Assembly: GCF_000686125.1 (NCBI RefSeq)
Contig: NZ_JMMA01000002.1
Location: forward strand, 2,976,001 to 3,040,000
Reading direction: 5' to 3'
Origin: Ruminococcus sp. NK3A76
GTDB lineage: Bacteria; Bacillota; Clostridia; Oscillospirales; Ruminococcaceae
Length of the DNA stretch: 64,000 nucleotides
The notes beneath the pieces were generated by a model, which saw nothing but the letters and a program-made list of their open reading frames with translations, was not told the origin of the DNA and searched no databases. Positions 9,063-17,808 of the stretch are shown piece by piece (position 1 is the first letter of the stretch; the number at the start of each line of letters is the position of its first letter). A program made the translations under genes and the position numbers.

Positions 9063-9929
9063 TCACACACCCCTATCCTTACGAAGATTCATTATCACCG
9101 AAAACAGCACAATAACTCCCACAACAAGCACTCCGTTAAAGATAACTATGCGCTGTGCGCTGTCATTCCACTCGGTGATAAAGGCAAGATGACGGGCGCT
9201 GTCGGGCTGAAAATCAAACAGCTTTTCCGCAAACTCGTTATTGTCAGTTTCCCAAGCTTTTAGGACAAGCTTATTTATTGCTGTATTCCAAATATACACC
9301 ATTAAAAACGGCACGCAGGTGATAAGGTATGGGTTGCGTGAGAAAGAACTGATAAGAAATGCAGGCAGCGTTGTAACAGCGCCGTAGATAAACGCACTCA
9401 ACAGCATTTTAAGCGCCTCAACAGTCTGGCTGTCGGGGTGCATTTCATAGTAGAATTCATCAAGCTCATAGCTGTTAACATTCGGGAAAAAGCCATAGAC
9501 CACCGCACCGTAGATAGCATATCCGAGCATGGCAGCAAGGCCGCCGCCTATCATCACTGCGAAGAATTTCGAGAGATAATAGCGCAGGCAACCGGTGCGT
9601 GATATGGTAAAGCGCATAAGCCCACTGTTTCGCTCGGCGCAGAATGAAACCATAAACGGGAATGCAACGATTATCGGCAGGAACATTGTTATGTAACCGC
9701 CGAGGCCGTTTTGAAACACATTTATTGACGCAAACTGCGTATCGCTCTCGATAAACTCACGCTTGAACGAGAAGAACGACTCAAAGACAGAATAGCTGCG
9801 GTCGGTCGTCAAATCGTGGTAGGTGGGGGCGGTGAAGCAGAGCAATGCTGTTAATAGCACAGCACCTAAAAAGCCGATGTTCAGGAGGGTTTTGTTTAGG
9901 TCTTGTTTAAGAGAATATATCATTTCCAT
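9063..9929 (-). CDS. ABC-2 type permease
   Basis: A 288-residue membrane protein. The first segment is at about residues 14-34 (TLLNIGFLGAVLLTALLC), followed by a loop with FESFFSFKREF and then five more segments; GLMRFTISRTG after segment 2 is the conserved basic coupling loop seen in ABC-2 permeases. The start codon overlaps the stop of the upstream lipoprotein gene as TAATG, so the two are coupled. Partner of 8186-9061 and the ATPase at 7516. Confidence 0.85.
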   Translation of the reverse strand: MEMIYSLKQDLNKTLLNIGFLGAVLLTALLCFTAPTYHDLTTDRSYSVFESFFSFKREFIESDTQFASINVFQNGLGGYITMFLPIIVAFPFMVSFCAERNSGLMRFTISRTGCLRYYLSKFFAVMIGGGLAAMLGYAIYGAVVYGFFPNVNSYELDEFYYEMHPDSQTVEALKMLLSAFIYGAVTTLPAFLISSFSRNPYLITCVPFLMVYIWNTAINKLVLKAWETDNNEFAEKLFDFQPDSARHLAFITEWNDSAQRIVIFNGVLVVGVIVLFSVIMNLRKDRGV

Positions 9930-11032
9930 TATTCCACCATCACACTATTAACATAATAACACTTATCATAAACCGAGCCCATATACCGAATATCATCAGC
10001 ATTGACCGTAACGCTCATACCGGACTTTAAGTCATTTATATCTATCTGCTTGCCGTTTTTGTCGATTATCGTCTGTGTTTCAAGCTTGATCTGCTCGCCG
10101 TTATATGAAATATATATTGCAGGAGTTTTGTCCTGTGTCGATGTATAAATGATCTCGCCCGTTATATCTCCTGCCGGAAGAATAACACACATGGTCTGTT
10201 CGCTTGTCTTTTCATCAGCATCATTGCCGCTGAGCAGTGCGTAGAAAATGTGTTCACCGTTATTAAACGAAACCACGTCAGGATACATTGCTGCTGTAAA
10301 AACGACATCTTGTCCGTTATCGTTTCTTGTTGCCGTAACGACTGCTCCGTCTTTGCTTTTTACTTGGGCACAGATGTATTTTGGTATGATATCGCTTTCT
10401 TTTATACTGTAATGATTCGTGCCGTTTTTTTCGGCTATTTTCGGAAGAATATCTGATACCACGCAGTTATTACTATCATAAAAGCATATGCCCGTAACAC
10501 CATATTCGCCTTTTAAACGTTTGTTGTCAAATACCCCATATCCATTCTCGGCAAGTGTGTGTACATCGACAGTATATGTCGCACCATTATTATCAAGTAT
10601 GGCAATATTATCTGTAATACTTTTTATAGTATAATCACCTGTCATTTGCTTTCCGTTTGGTGTTATGACATCAAGTTTAATAAGCTCATTATTATCATCA
10701 TAGTATGATAGCTTTGCTTTTATTTTTATATTGAATGAATTATTTATAATGCTTGTATCAACTTCCCTGTTCCCGCCTTTTTCATAATAAGGAACTGTAT
10801 CAAAATCAAGTCTTGTTCCGTTATTATCTATTGAAAGTATATCATTATCAAATGATATTATATCAGCATTGACAGAGATAACAGAACATTCGGGTTCATT
10901 TATCTGTTCTTGCTTTTGAGACAGCGTTTTATTCTTATTATCATTTACAGAATTGCTGCTTTCAGAACTTTTTGAACAGGCTACCAGCATACATATAACT
11001 ACCAAAGGCATTAGAAAAACAGCCTTTTTCAT
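9929..11032 (-). CDS. lipoprotein of unknown function in an ABC-2 operon
   Basis: A 367-residue lipoprotein: signal peptide MKKAVFLMPLVVICML and lipobox LVAC, then a Ser/Asn/Lys-rich linker and a beta-rich body of repeated short acidic strands (DNNGTRLDF, DNNGATYTV, YNGEQIKLET). It overlaps the permease downstream by one base and sits 12 bases after the lipoprotein upstream. I do not recognise the family. Its position in an exporter operon suggests an extracytoplasmic sensor, substrate-binding or immunity subunit. Confidence 0.85.
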   Translation of the reverse strand: MKKAVFLMPLVVICMLVACSKSSESSNSVNDNKNKTLSQKQEQINEPECSVISVNADIISFDNDILSIDNNGTRLDFDTVPYYEKGGNREVDTSIINNSFNIKIKAKLSYYDDNNELIKLDVITPNGKQMTGDYTIKSITDNIAILDNNGATYTVDVHTLAENGYGVFDNKRLKGEYGVTGICFYDSNNCVVSDILPKIAEKNGTNHYSIKESDIIPKYICAQVKSKDGAVVTATRNDNGQDVVFTAAMYPDVVSFNNGEHIFYALLSGNDADEKTSEQTMCVILPAGDITGEIIYTSTQDKTPAIYISYNGEQIKLETQTIIDKNGKQIDINDLKSGMSVTVNADDIRYMGSVYDKCYYVNSVMVE

Positions 11033-11044
11033 ATAAGCTCCTCC

Positions 11045-12172
11045 TTATTTGTTAAGCATAACCGTTATTTCCCCTGTAAGTGCATTAACTCTTACAGTTG
11101 ACGGGTGTTTAAGATCATTTTCAACTTTTGAATCCTGCTTTATATAAAAACACCACGTTGGTTCAAACTCATAAGTCACGGTCGTATCATAAATATATGA
11201 CGATGCATCGTGTTTTTTGCCGTCAGTTTCATCTGTCTTTATGCAAGTATATATTAGCTCTGCGTCATCAAATTCCAAATACAGATTATCGGCGAGCTCA
11301 TTTTCAAGTATATCAACGGCCCCTTCAAATGACACCATTTTCTCTATTTTCTTCTTATCTTTAAGCACAAACCTGGAAACAGAGTTTATATAATCCGGTG
11401 ATTTATCATTAGTAATATACACCGAAGATGAAGCATCAAGATAATAAACAAGAGTTTTTGTATCCTCAGTCAGAAACGGCGAAAGGCTGTAATCTATTGG
11501 TATCTTATTAAAACAAAACGCATTAAGCACAAAAAGTCCCTTTTCACCGTTTGAATCATAGCTGCATATTCTTTTGGGGAGCAGTTCAAAACCACCCTTT
11601 ACATCTGAAAGCTTGTTATTCAGTGTATCATATATCATATCACAGCATTTTTTGACTGTAGTATTTCCACCTGAAAGCTCTATCGTTTTTTCATCTGTGG
11701 AATCTGTAAATACTTCATTTATATTGCAATAATCAAGCTCCGGCATTGAGCCTGTTCTTATTATATATCCGTCAAAAAGATCATACAGGCACTCAATATC
11801 TGCATCGCTGTATTCGTATCTGAACGGATCACCGTTTTCTGCGGTAACGATTTTTCCACCGTCTTTTGATTCTCCGCATATTCCTTTTATAAGCAACTCT
11901 CCGTTTTCCCGAAGCTTATCTTCACTTTTTTCGGTATTTGTATAACCTAAAGTTATTACATACAGCTCGTTTGTATCAACAACATCTATACTATCAGGCA
12001 GGGTAAAACCACTATGCTCCTCATTTAGAACGGCCTCATAGTTCTTATAAGAATCTTTTGTTTCAACATATTCGACGCTTTCCACAGACTTAGTATTTCC
12101 GTCATCTATAAACGAACACGAAGTCAGGAATATCAATCCTGCAACGGCAAATATTGTTTTTATTGTGCGCAT
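11045..12172 (-). CDS. lipoprotein with PepSY-like C-terminal end, first gene of the ABC-2 operon
   Basis: A 375-residue lipoprotein starting MRTIKTIFAVAGLIFLTSC (lipobox LTSC). GGAGG lies seven bases before this ATG; an upstream in-frame start has no ribosome site. The body is mixed alpha/beta with several cysteines (GICGE, KKCCDMI). The end VRVNALTGEITVML resembles the last strands of PepSY/YycI-type domains. It leads the operon that continues through another lipoprotein, two permeases and an ATPase to 7516. Function unknown. The 106 bases upstream (12173-12278) hold nothing I recognise. Confidence 0.82.
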   Translation of the reverse strand: MRTIKTIFAVAGLIFLTSCSFIDDGNTKSVESVEYVETKDSYKNYEAVLNEEHSGFTLPDSIDVVDTNELYVITLGYTNTEKSEDKLRENGELLIKGICGESKDGGKIVTAENGDPFRYEYSDADIECLYDLFDGYIIRTGSMPELDYCNINEVFTDSTDEKTIELSGGNTTVKKCCDMIYDTLNNKLSDVKGGFELLPKRICSYDSNGEKGLFVLNAFCFNKIPIDYSLSPFLTEDTKTLVYYLDASSSVYITNDKSPDYINSVSRFVLKDKKKIEKMVSFEGAVDILENELADNLYLEFDDAELIYTCIKTDETDGKKHDASSYIYDTTVTYEFEPTWCFYIKQDSKVENDLKHPSTVRVNALTGEITVMLNK

Positions 12173-12278
12173 AAATATGCCTCCATAATTTGTATTCAAA
12201 AATCAAAATAGGCGCAGAGCCTTTCTGACCCTGCACCCATATAAACGTAACCCCCACCCAAAACGTGAGAAAAAAATA

Positions 12279-12902
12279 TCATTCCTCTTTAATTTTCACC
12301 GATCTGCACAAATCAAGCGCTTCGTTTTTGTCTACTGTGCCCGAAACGACCATTACATAGCCGTCCTGGTACCATATAACGGCGGTGTAACCCTCTCTTG
12401 GCTCGCTGATGTAATACTGAATGCCGTCCTCAACGATAATGCTTCTTTTGCCCTCGTCGCCTAAAAGAATATTCCGGTAATAATAGGGCGTGCAGCAGCA
12501 AAAGCTGACAGTCTGCCAGTCATCATCGCTGCCCGTGTCCTTTGCATAAATATATGAGATGCTTTGCCCGAAGGGCTGGATGTATTCCTCGATCTGCTCG
12601 TATCCCTGCGGCACAAAGCCAAGCTCGTAGCGGTCGGTGACTTTCTTTTTGGCGTCCTTGACGGAATCAACGTTGAAGCTCGCATAAATGCCGTCTTCAT
12701 TCTTGTTTATGTCAAAGCCCCATTTGCCGCCCGATGACATACCGAGCAGAAAGCCTGCCGAAAGCGCGTCCTCTGCAAGTGCCTCATTACCGAGTATCGC
12801 ATAAGCCTTGCCCATTCCGAGCCGTCTGTTTTTGCGGTAAAAGGCTTCAAATTCCTGCCGCTCCGTTTTGCCGTCAATTAGCGCCATACAAGCTGAAAGC
12901 AT
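12279..12902 (-). CDS. chimera: ECF sigma N-terminus joined to a DUF4367-like domain (probable deletion fusion)
   Basis: Residues 1-52 read like the first helices of a clostridial ECF sigma factor (MLSACMALIDGKTERQEF then EALAEDALSAGFL), but regions 2.3-4 are absent. From about residue 55 the protein reads like the extracytoplasmic DUF4367 domain found on anti-sigma-type membrane partners (YELGFVPQGYEQI, a central GIQYYISE strand, and VIWYQDGYVMVVSGTV near the end). There is no membrane segment, so the DUF4367 part would be cytoplasmic. The simplest reading is an in-frame deletion that collapsed a sigma gene and its neighbouring anti-sigma gene. AGGAG lies six bases before the ATG. It may be expressed but is unlikely to act as a sigma factor. 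Confidence 0.7.
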   Translation of the reverse strand: MLSACMALIDGKTERQEFEAFYRKNRRLGMGKAYAILGNEALAEDALSAGFLLGMSSGGKWGFDINKNEDGIYASFNVDSVKDAKKKVTDRYELGFVPQGYEQIEEYIQPFGQSISYIYAKDTGSDDDWQTVSFCCCTPYYYRNILLGDEGKRSIIVEDGIQYYISEPREGYTAVIWYQDGYVMVVSGTVDKNEALDLCRSVKIKEE

Positions 12903-12971
12903 TTTGGTTCTCCTTTATCCTTTTTTACATCAGAACTATTATATCACGCCGGGCGCAGTTTGACAAGAGAG

Positions 12972-13008
12972 GAATAACAAACAGCCCTCAAGTCGTCATT
13001 GAAGGCTG
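12972..13008 (-). terminator. intrinsic terminator, minus strand
   Basis: On the minus strand a 10-bp stem (CAGCCTTCAA with TTGAGGGCTG, one G-T pair) is followed by TTTGTTATT. It would end minus-strand transcription arriving from the LRR gene and IS side. The rest of 12903-13096 holds no gene. Confidence 0.6.
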
Positions 13009-13176
13009 TAATTCATGTAACAAAACGCAGCAATGCCCCAATACAAACACTATTACATTTTATTAAAGCATAATAAAAAACCGAAGCCGACTGAAATGAA
13101 CTGACCCCAAAAAGTTAGACAAACTTTTCAAAGAAAACTTGTGCAAAGCGACTAAGAGAGATCTTGGTCGCTTTTG

Positions 13177-14013
13177 TCATGCAGCGTTGAGCCTGTATTC
13201 AACAGGTGACATTCCATCAAGCTTAAGCTTGATGCGCTTTGTGTTGTACCAAACGATGTATGAATGTAGTTCTGAAATGAAGTGCTCAACAGATGAGAAT
13301 TCCTGTAAGTAGAGAAGTTCTGTTTTCAGCAATCCAAAGAAGTTTTCTGCGCAGGCGTTATCAAGACAGTTTCCCTTTCGTGACATACTTTGTCTTATGC
13401 CTTTATCTTTGAGCATTTTCTGGTACTGCTTGTGCTGATACTGCCAGCCCTGATCTGAATGCAAAATGAGTCCGGTGTTTTCCGGTATCTTTGCAAATGC
13501 TTTATTCAACATATCGGTCACTTGATTCAAATTAGGGTGGTAACTCAGGTTGTAGGACACAACCTCTCCGTTGAAAAGATCGATGATGGGCGACAGATAC
13601 AGCTTGACACCAAACAGAGCAAACTCTGTCACATCTGTGACCCACTTCTGATTTGGCTTATCCGCTTTGAAATCACGTTCCAAAAGATTTGGTGCTATTC
13701 TGCCGACTTCACCCCTGAATGAGTTGTATCTCTTCATGCGAACGCGGCAGAATATACCCATTTTACGCATTAAACGCTGTACCGTCTTGTGGTTTATCCT
13801 ATGCGTTTTTCTCAGTTCTTTCGTTATCCTGCGATAGCCATAGCGTCCTTTGCTTTCATCATATATCCTGCGTATATCCTCCTTGATCGCTGCATATTTA
13901 TCCGGTTTTGGATCATTGAGTTGCTTGCTGTAATAGTAATAGGTGCTGCGAGGGATACCGGCAACATCAATGAGCAGACCTATCTTGAATTCATGCCTCA
14001 GTTCCCAGATCAC
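13177..14013 (-). CDS. IS3-family transposase OrfB (DDE integrase core)
   Basis: A 278-residue integrase-core protein: HTH_21-like N-terminus (YGYRRITKELRKTH), then the rve domain with catalytic D in WVTDVTEF, D in LHSDQGWQYQ, and E in CAENFFGLLKTE, the three acidic residues in the usual order. GTG at 14013 overlaps the orfA stop as GTGA. An A-rich AAAAAGC just upstream is a plausible slippery site for the OrfAB fusion that IS3 elements use as transposase. The gene looks intact. Confidence 0.93.
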   Translation of the reverse strand: MIWELRHEFKIGLLIDVAGIPRSTYYYYSKQLNDPKPDKYAAIKEDIRRIYDESKGRYGYRRITKELRKTHRINHKTVQRLMRKMGIFCRVRMKRYNSFRGEVGRIAPNLLERDFKADKPNQKWVTDVTEFALFGVKLYLSPIIDLFNGEVVSYNLSYHPNLNQVTDMLNKAFAKIPENTGLILHSDQGWQYQHKQYQKMLKDKGIRQSMSRKGNCLDNACAENFFGLLKTELLYLQEFSSVEHFISELHSYIVWYNTKRIKLKLDGMSPVEYRLNAA

Positions 14014-14360
14014 TTGTGCTTTTTCTCTTGCCGTACCCTTTCGGAAACCAAGGCATTCAATTTTTTTAAGTATGCATTCTCCGCACGAAGACGCTGAACC
14101 TCGGCTATGAGGTCTTCTTCGACTTCTTTTTTCAGTTTTGGAGGACGACCTGTTGATTTGCGCCCACGACGTTCAACATAAAATCCTTCTTTGCCTTCTT
14201 CAAGATAGATGCGCTCCCACTTCGCAACTGTCTTATCTCCTTGTGGAATGTCAAATTGTCTTGCAGTTTCCATATAACTTAATTTCTCGTTCTGCATTGT
14301 TTCAACCACTTTGATCTTAAATTCGGGTGTGTATCTCTTATTGGGTATTCCTTTAGGCAT
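14010..14360 (-). CDS. IS3-family transposase OrfA (HTH protein)
   Basis: A 116-residue protein: helix-turn-helix near the N-terminus (TPEFKIKVVETMQ, then SYMETARQFDIP), a basic linker and a C-terminal leucine-zipper-like coiled coil (EVQRLRAENAYLKKLNALV), as usual for IS3 OrfA. It binds the element ends and supplies the N-terminus of the frameshifted OrfAB transposase. The stop overlaps the orfB start. Confidence 0.93.
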   Translation of the reverse strand: MPKGIPNKRYTPEFKIKVVETMQNEKLSYMETARQFDIPQGDKTVAKWERIYLEEGKEGFYVERRGRKSTGRPPKLKKEVEEDLIAEVQRLRAENAYLKKLNALVSERVRQEKKHK

Positions 14361-14378
14361 AAAAATGCCCCCCTTTCG

Positions 14379-17033
14379 TTAGATTCCTAATTGGTATGTT
14401 TCTATTATACCACATTGTCTAACAAAAGGGGAGCATTTCAATTCATCATTAAGCTCTTTTATTCTTTTTTCACATTCAGCCTTTTCTTTTTCGGACGGCA
14501 GCAGATCTTTCAGCTTGTTACGGTGTAATCTTATCTCAGCATCTATCGGAGATAATTCCTTCTCAAGGGCGGGTATATCGCTGATGATATTGATCTTTTT
14601 GAATTCACATTCTTTGAATGCATTATCTGCTATTTCAGACACTGTAATAGGAATAGTGATCGATTCCAGATTTTCACAGCAAGCAAAGGCAACATTACCT
14701 ATTCTTTTAACACCCGAGGGTATCTCAATGCTCTTTAAGCTTTTGCAATTGCACATCACACCTCTAGGTAGTTCTGTTACATTTGCAGAAATATTGATTT
14801 TGGGGAGTTTATGACAAGACAAAAATGCATCTTCTCCTATTTTGTTGACTGTTTCGGGTAATACAAGTTCTTTTATCTCATAACAACCACTAAAAGCCTC
14901 CTTGCCGATTTCTTCAAGTTTTTTATTCATTTCAACTGATTCAAGCTTTCCACAATTGCCGAAACAGCCTTCCTTTAATTGCTTTATTTTTGACGGGATA
15001 TTTACTTTGCGAAGCTCAGTGAAAGAATAGCATTTCGGAATGTCTATCAGCGACTCAGGAAATTCCAATATCCTGATAGTTTTAGAACAATTTGTAAAAG
15101 CATTGTCATTAATACGCTCTGTACCTTCACGGACCTTATACTCGGTTAATTCTGACGGAGTCAAGACAAGTTCTTTTTTATCCTTACTATAAAGCGAACC
15201 ATCAATACTGCAATAATCCTTGCTGTCTGGTGATACTATAATTTTCTTGATAGCGTTACATCTGTAAAATGCTATTGGTGAAAGAGACTCCAGCGATGCA
15301 GGAATGTTTATATGCTCAAGCTTACCGCAATCAACAGCGATATCATCCTCAATACTCTTTACACCCTCACCAAATGTCAGCTCTGTAAGCTTGGAACAGC
15401 CTCTGATCGTTCCAGTATGGATAACACTTATACTTCCGGGAATATAAAGTGCAGTAATCTTATTACAATCCTTTAATGCACTTTGTCCTAACTCTGTAAC
15501 CGAATCCGGTATATCAATACTTGTCAGATGGATACATCCGGCAAAAGCCCTTTCTTCTATTTTTGTAACAGTATTCGGTATAACGACAGAAAGAAGATTC
15601 TTTCTGTTGGAAAACGCTCTTGCACCGATAGTTGTAACGCCTTCTGGAATCACTGCGGATGTTCCGTCTTTAGAATACCCTACAAGTACGCCATCTTTAA
15701 TATCATAATGGTCGGACGAATCTGCAACAGGTTCAATCTTGCGTTTTGAGGTTTTCTTATTCATCTGTGCTACTGTATCTTTATTTATCGTAACAATCGT
15801 CTTTTTCTTTTTCGGAGTGTCTTCGGAATACTTGTTGCTTGCAGGACTGCTCTGGTATTCACTTTCTTTCATAACCGAATTAAGAAGCTGCTCGATTATC
15901 TTTCTGGAAGCATCTTCACTTCGGGACTTACAGTCAAAAAACTGGAAATAATACATATTCTTTCTTGTAAGAATAATCCCGCTGAATTTAAAGGTTTTAT
16001 GACTTCCCTCTACTAAAGGCTCATCAGATCGATAAGACACAACAATATCCGAGTCCTGGCGTATTAGATGCCTTGGTGCATTTCCCATGATCATTCCGCA
16101 CATCAGCTGAATCCTTATCATTTCAGGCGAATCAAGCGGTGCGCCGCTAAAATTATCCATTCTGGCAATTGCCGAAAAATTGATAGTGCTGCTAAAAGGC
16201 ATACTAAGATCAAGAGTGCCGTCATCGAGTCCCAATACAATTTTTCTGTTGCCTATCTCGTCAGGATCTGTGCTAAACTTATAGCCCTTAGGAACTGTTA
16301 TTGACCAGCTGTCGTCAACGAGCACATTGGTATTCTTATCACAATGAACTCCTTTTTTAGCAAGTGTTTGCTCATCCGTACCCGAAAGCATTTTAAAGAA
16401 TTCATCAAGCTTTTTGCTGTTATCTCTACAATGAGCCGTTTTATTATTATTCATAAACTTGACTGTATCAAGTAATGAAAGAGCTTTTTCTATATCTTTC
16501 CGGTATAATTCATATAGGCCTAATCCGCCTCTTTCATACTGTGCCTTAATAAACACTCCATATTCACCCGAACGAACGCCAAACACCATACTAAAACCGG
16601 ATTTAAAAAGTCCACTCATAACTGATTGTCCAAATAGCCCTATCTCATTATCTGACGAAGAATATAAAACTGTATATGCACTGTCGCCTTCTAATGCATT
16701 ATTAAAAATGGTGTCAAGTGTATCTTTATCCCTTACTTTTAATTCTTTAATTATAAATTCTAATTCTTCATTGTCAGACAATGTAAGAGTTATCTGATTA
16801 TAATTCTCATCCGTTTCTTTTTTAAAGCTACTATTTGCAGGAAGCTTGATAGTAAAAGCATCATCAAACTGCAAAATATTTCCCTTTTGGCTAATATCTA
16901 GCTTTGGAGTTTGATCCTGCAGTGCGCTAAGTAATGCATCAACAACAAGCTCCTTTATATCTTTCCTTAAATCATCTGAATCATATTCTTCATCAGTTTG
17001 ATCTTTTTCAAATTCATCAAAATCATTTAACAT
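14379..17033 (-). CDS. large cytoplasmic BspA-type leucine-rich-repeat protein, C-terminus cut by IS
   Basis: 884 residues as read. No signal peptide: it begins MLNDFDEFEKDQTDEEYDSD. Residues about 30-380 hold two related modules (FDDAFTIKLPANSSFK and VDDSWSITVPKGYKFS), then a Lys/Ser-rich linker. From about 440 to 830 there are some 15 LRR_5 repeats of the IPxxVxxIGxxAFxxCxxL type, then a charged helical tail. The last 20 or so residues (from KCSPFVRQ) are encoded by the IS end, so the native C-terminus is lost. AGGAGG precedes the ATG by seven bases. Upstream lie a 50-residue ORF, a c-di-GMP riboswitch and a consensus promoter, so expression should follow c-di-GMP. Most BspA-like proteins are secreted; this one is not obviously so. 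Confidence 0.85.
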   Translation of the reverse strand: MLNDFDEFEKDQTDEEYDSDDLRKDIKELVVDALLSALQDQTPKLDISQKGNILQFDDAFTIKLPANSSFKKETDENYNQITLTLSDNEELEFIIKELKVRDKDTLDTIFNNALEGDSAYTVLYSSSDNEIGLFGQSVMSGLFKSGFSMVFGVRSGEYGVFIKAQYERGGLGLYELYRKDIEKALSLLDTVKFMNNNKTAHCRDNSKKLDEFFKMLSGTDEQTLAKKGVHCDKNTNVLVDDSWSITVPKGYKFSTDPDEIGNRKIVLGLDDGTLDLSMPFSSTINFSAIARMDNFSGAPLDSPEMIRIQLMCGMIMGNAPRHLIRQDSDIVVSYRSDEPLVEGSHKTFKFSGIILTRKNMYYFQFFDCKSRSEDASRKIIEQLLNSVMKESEYQSSPASNKYSEDTPKKKKTIVTINKDTVAQMNKKTSKRKIEPVADSSDHYDIKDGVLVGYSKDGTSAVIPEGVTTIGARAFSNRKNLLSVVIPNTVTKIEERAFAGCIHLTSIDIPDSVTELGQSALKDCNKITALYIPGSISVIHTGTIRGCSKLTELTFGEGVKSIEDDIAVDCGKLEHINIPASLESLSPIAFYRCNAIKKIIVSPDSKDYCSIDGSLYSKDKKELVLTPSELTEYKVREGTERINDNAFTNCSKTIRILEFPESLIDIPKCYSFTELRKVNIPSKIKQLKEGCFGNCGKLESVEMNKKLEEIGKEAFSGCYEIKELVLPETVNKIGEDAFLSCHKLPKINISANVTELPRGVMCNCKSLKSIEIPSGVKRIGNVAFACCENLESITIPITVSEIADNAFKECEFKKINIISDIPALEKELSPIDAEIRLHRNKLKDLLPSEKEKAECEKRIKELNDELKCSPFVRQCGIIETYQLGI

Positions 17034-17096
17034 AAACTATCCCTCCTGTTACATTTAATCTATAATAAAACAAAATAAAAAACAACTATAACGCCT

Positions 17097-17249
17097 TTAT
17101 TGTCCAGAGTGAACTATCGGATAAAACAAAGTGAAACTTGTTATTTCACCGATTACACTTTCCATCTCATCTTCTAACCTCTCCATGTTTTCTGCTTTTC
17201 CCATTTCATCATAACTAGATGTGCCATTTCCGTTCAACTTATGTTCCAT
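17097..17249 (-). CDS. small 50-residue acidic ORF between riboswitch and LRR gene
   Basis: ATG at 17249, stop TAA at 17097; MEHKLNGNGTSSYDEMG is followed by an acidic helix and a hydrophobic end (ITSFTLFYPIVHSGQ). A weak AGAAGGTG lies seven bases upstream. It ends about 60 bases before the LRR gene start. The last 15 residues could be a short membrane-associating helix. Unknown family; possibly a small partner of the LRR protein. Coding status rests on position, a modest ribosome site and amino-acid composition only. Confidence 0.45.
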   Translation of the reverse strand: MEHKLNGNGTSSYDEMGKAENMERLEDEMESVIGEITSFTLFYPIVHSGQ

Positions 17250-17384
17250 ATAAGCACCTTCTATCAGTCAACCCTATTAATTCATTTCGGCAATCTCTTT
17301 TATCCAATAGCAGACAATAAGAATAATAAAAGGCAACACATTTATTCAAACGCATTGCCTACAATTCCAATATTTACAAAGATT

Positions 17385-17470
17385 CATGTCCTCGGCAACC
17401 GGCTGTCATACTCATAGAGCTTAGACCCTGTGGCTTTGCGTCGCTGCCTTACGGCAGGTTTGCCTAGTAT
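17385..17470 (-). ncRNA. cyclic di-GMP-I (GEMM) riboswitch
   Basis: On the minus strand the conserved GEMM-I elements appear in order: GGCAAACC, a CTGCC-GTAA-GGCAG hairpin with a GNRA tetraloop, GACGCAAAGCC, GGGTCTAA, a second hairpin, then GACAGCCGGTTGCCGA. The spacing and order match the class I c-di-GMP aptamer closely. It begins about 10 bases after the -10 box of a consensus promoter and precedes a small ORF and the LRR gene (start at 17033). I cannot see a clear terminator in the roughly 130 bases after the aptamer, so on or off control is undecided. Confidence 0.92.
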
Positions 17471-17478
17471 TATTTATA

Positions 17479-17508
17479 ATTATACCACGCCAAGCATTTT
17501 ATTGTCAA
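17479..17508 (-). promoter_or_regulatory. strong sigma-A promoter of the riboswitch-LRR transcript
   Basis: TTGACA, 18-base spacer, TATAAT on the minus strand, directly before the c-di-GMP riboswitch. Both boxes match consensus perfectly. Confidence 0.88.
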
Positions 17509-17520
17509 CGATTAACAAAA

Positions 17521-17808
17521 TATGTTTACAATTATTGTCACATCATATAAAACGGCCGCTTGGGAATTGTGTATGATGCTATGACCGATAGAAGCAGCCC
17601 CTGTTCATACCTCTGTGGTAAGAACAAGGGGCCGTATTTATTACTCTCACCTTCGATAAAGCGATCCAAAAATATGTACTCAAACTCATTATCTAATAAC
17701 ATTTCTCCGGATCATATTGACACTCCAGAACAAATATGCTAATATAAATACAAAGCCCCCGGCACTCATACTTACATAAGACCAACCAAGGCAAAGGAAG
17801 GAGAAAGT
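17521..17808. other. intergenic region holding the probable left end of the mobilizable element
   Basis: No gene. At about 17596-17632 a long hairpin (GCCCCTGTTC with GAACAAGGGGC) is followed by GTATTTATT, possibly a terminator or end structure. The junction between chromosome and the mobilizable element should lie here, but I could not find a convincing repeat shared with the right side (23543-23720). Confidence 0.4.

Larger units (their letters stand above)
13097..14440 (-). mobile_element. IS3-family insertion sequence (IS150-like), inserted in the LRR gene
   Basis: The left end at 13097 reads TGAACTGACCCCAAAAAG then TTAGACA; the right end, read inward from 14440, is TGAAATGCTCCCCTTTTG then TTAGACA. 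These imperfect terminal inverted repeats are of the CCCC...TTAGACA type common in IS150-group elements. Inside are overlapping orfA and orfB with a DDE transposase. The right end lies in the 3' end of the LRR coding sequence. I see no clear 3-5 bp target duplication (left flank gaaa, right flank attc), which could mean a later deletion on one side. Confidence 0.85.
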
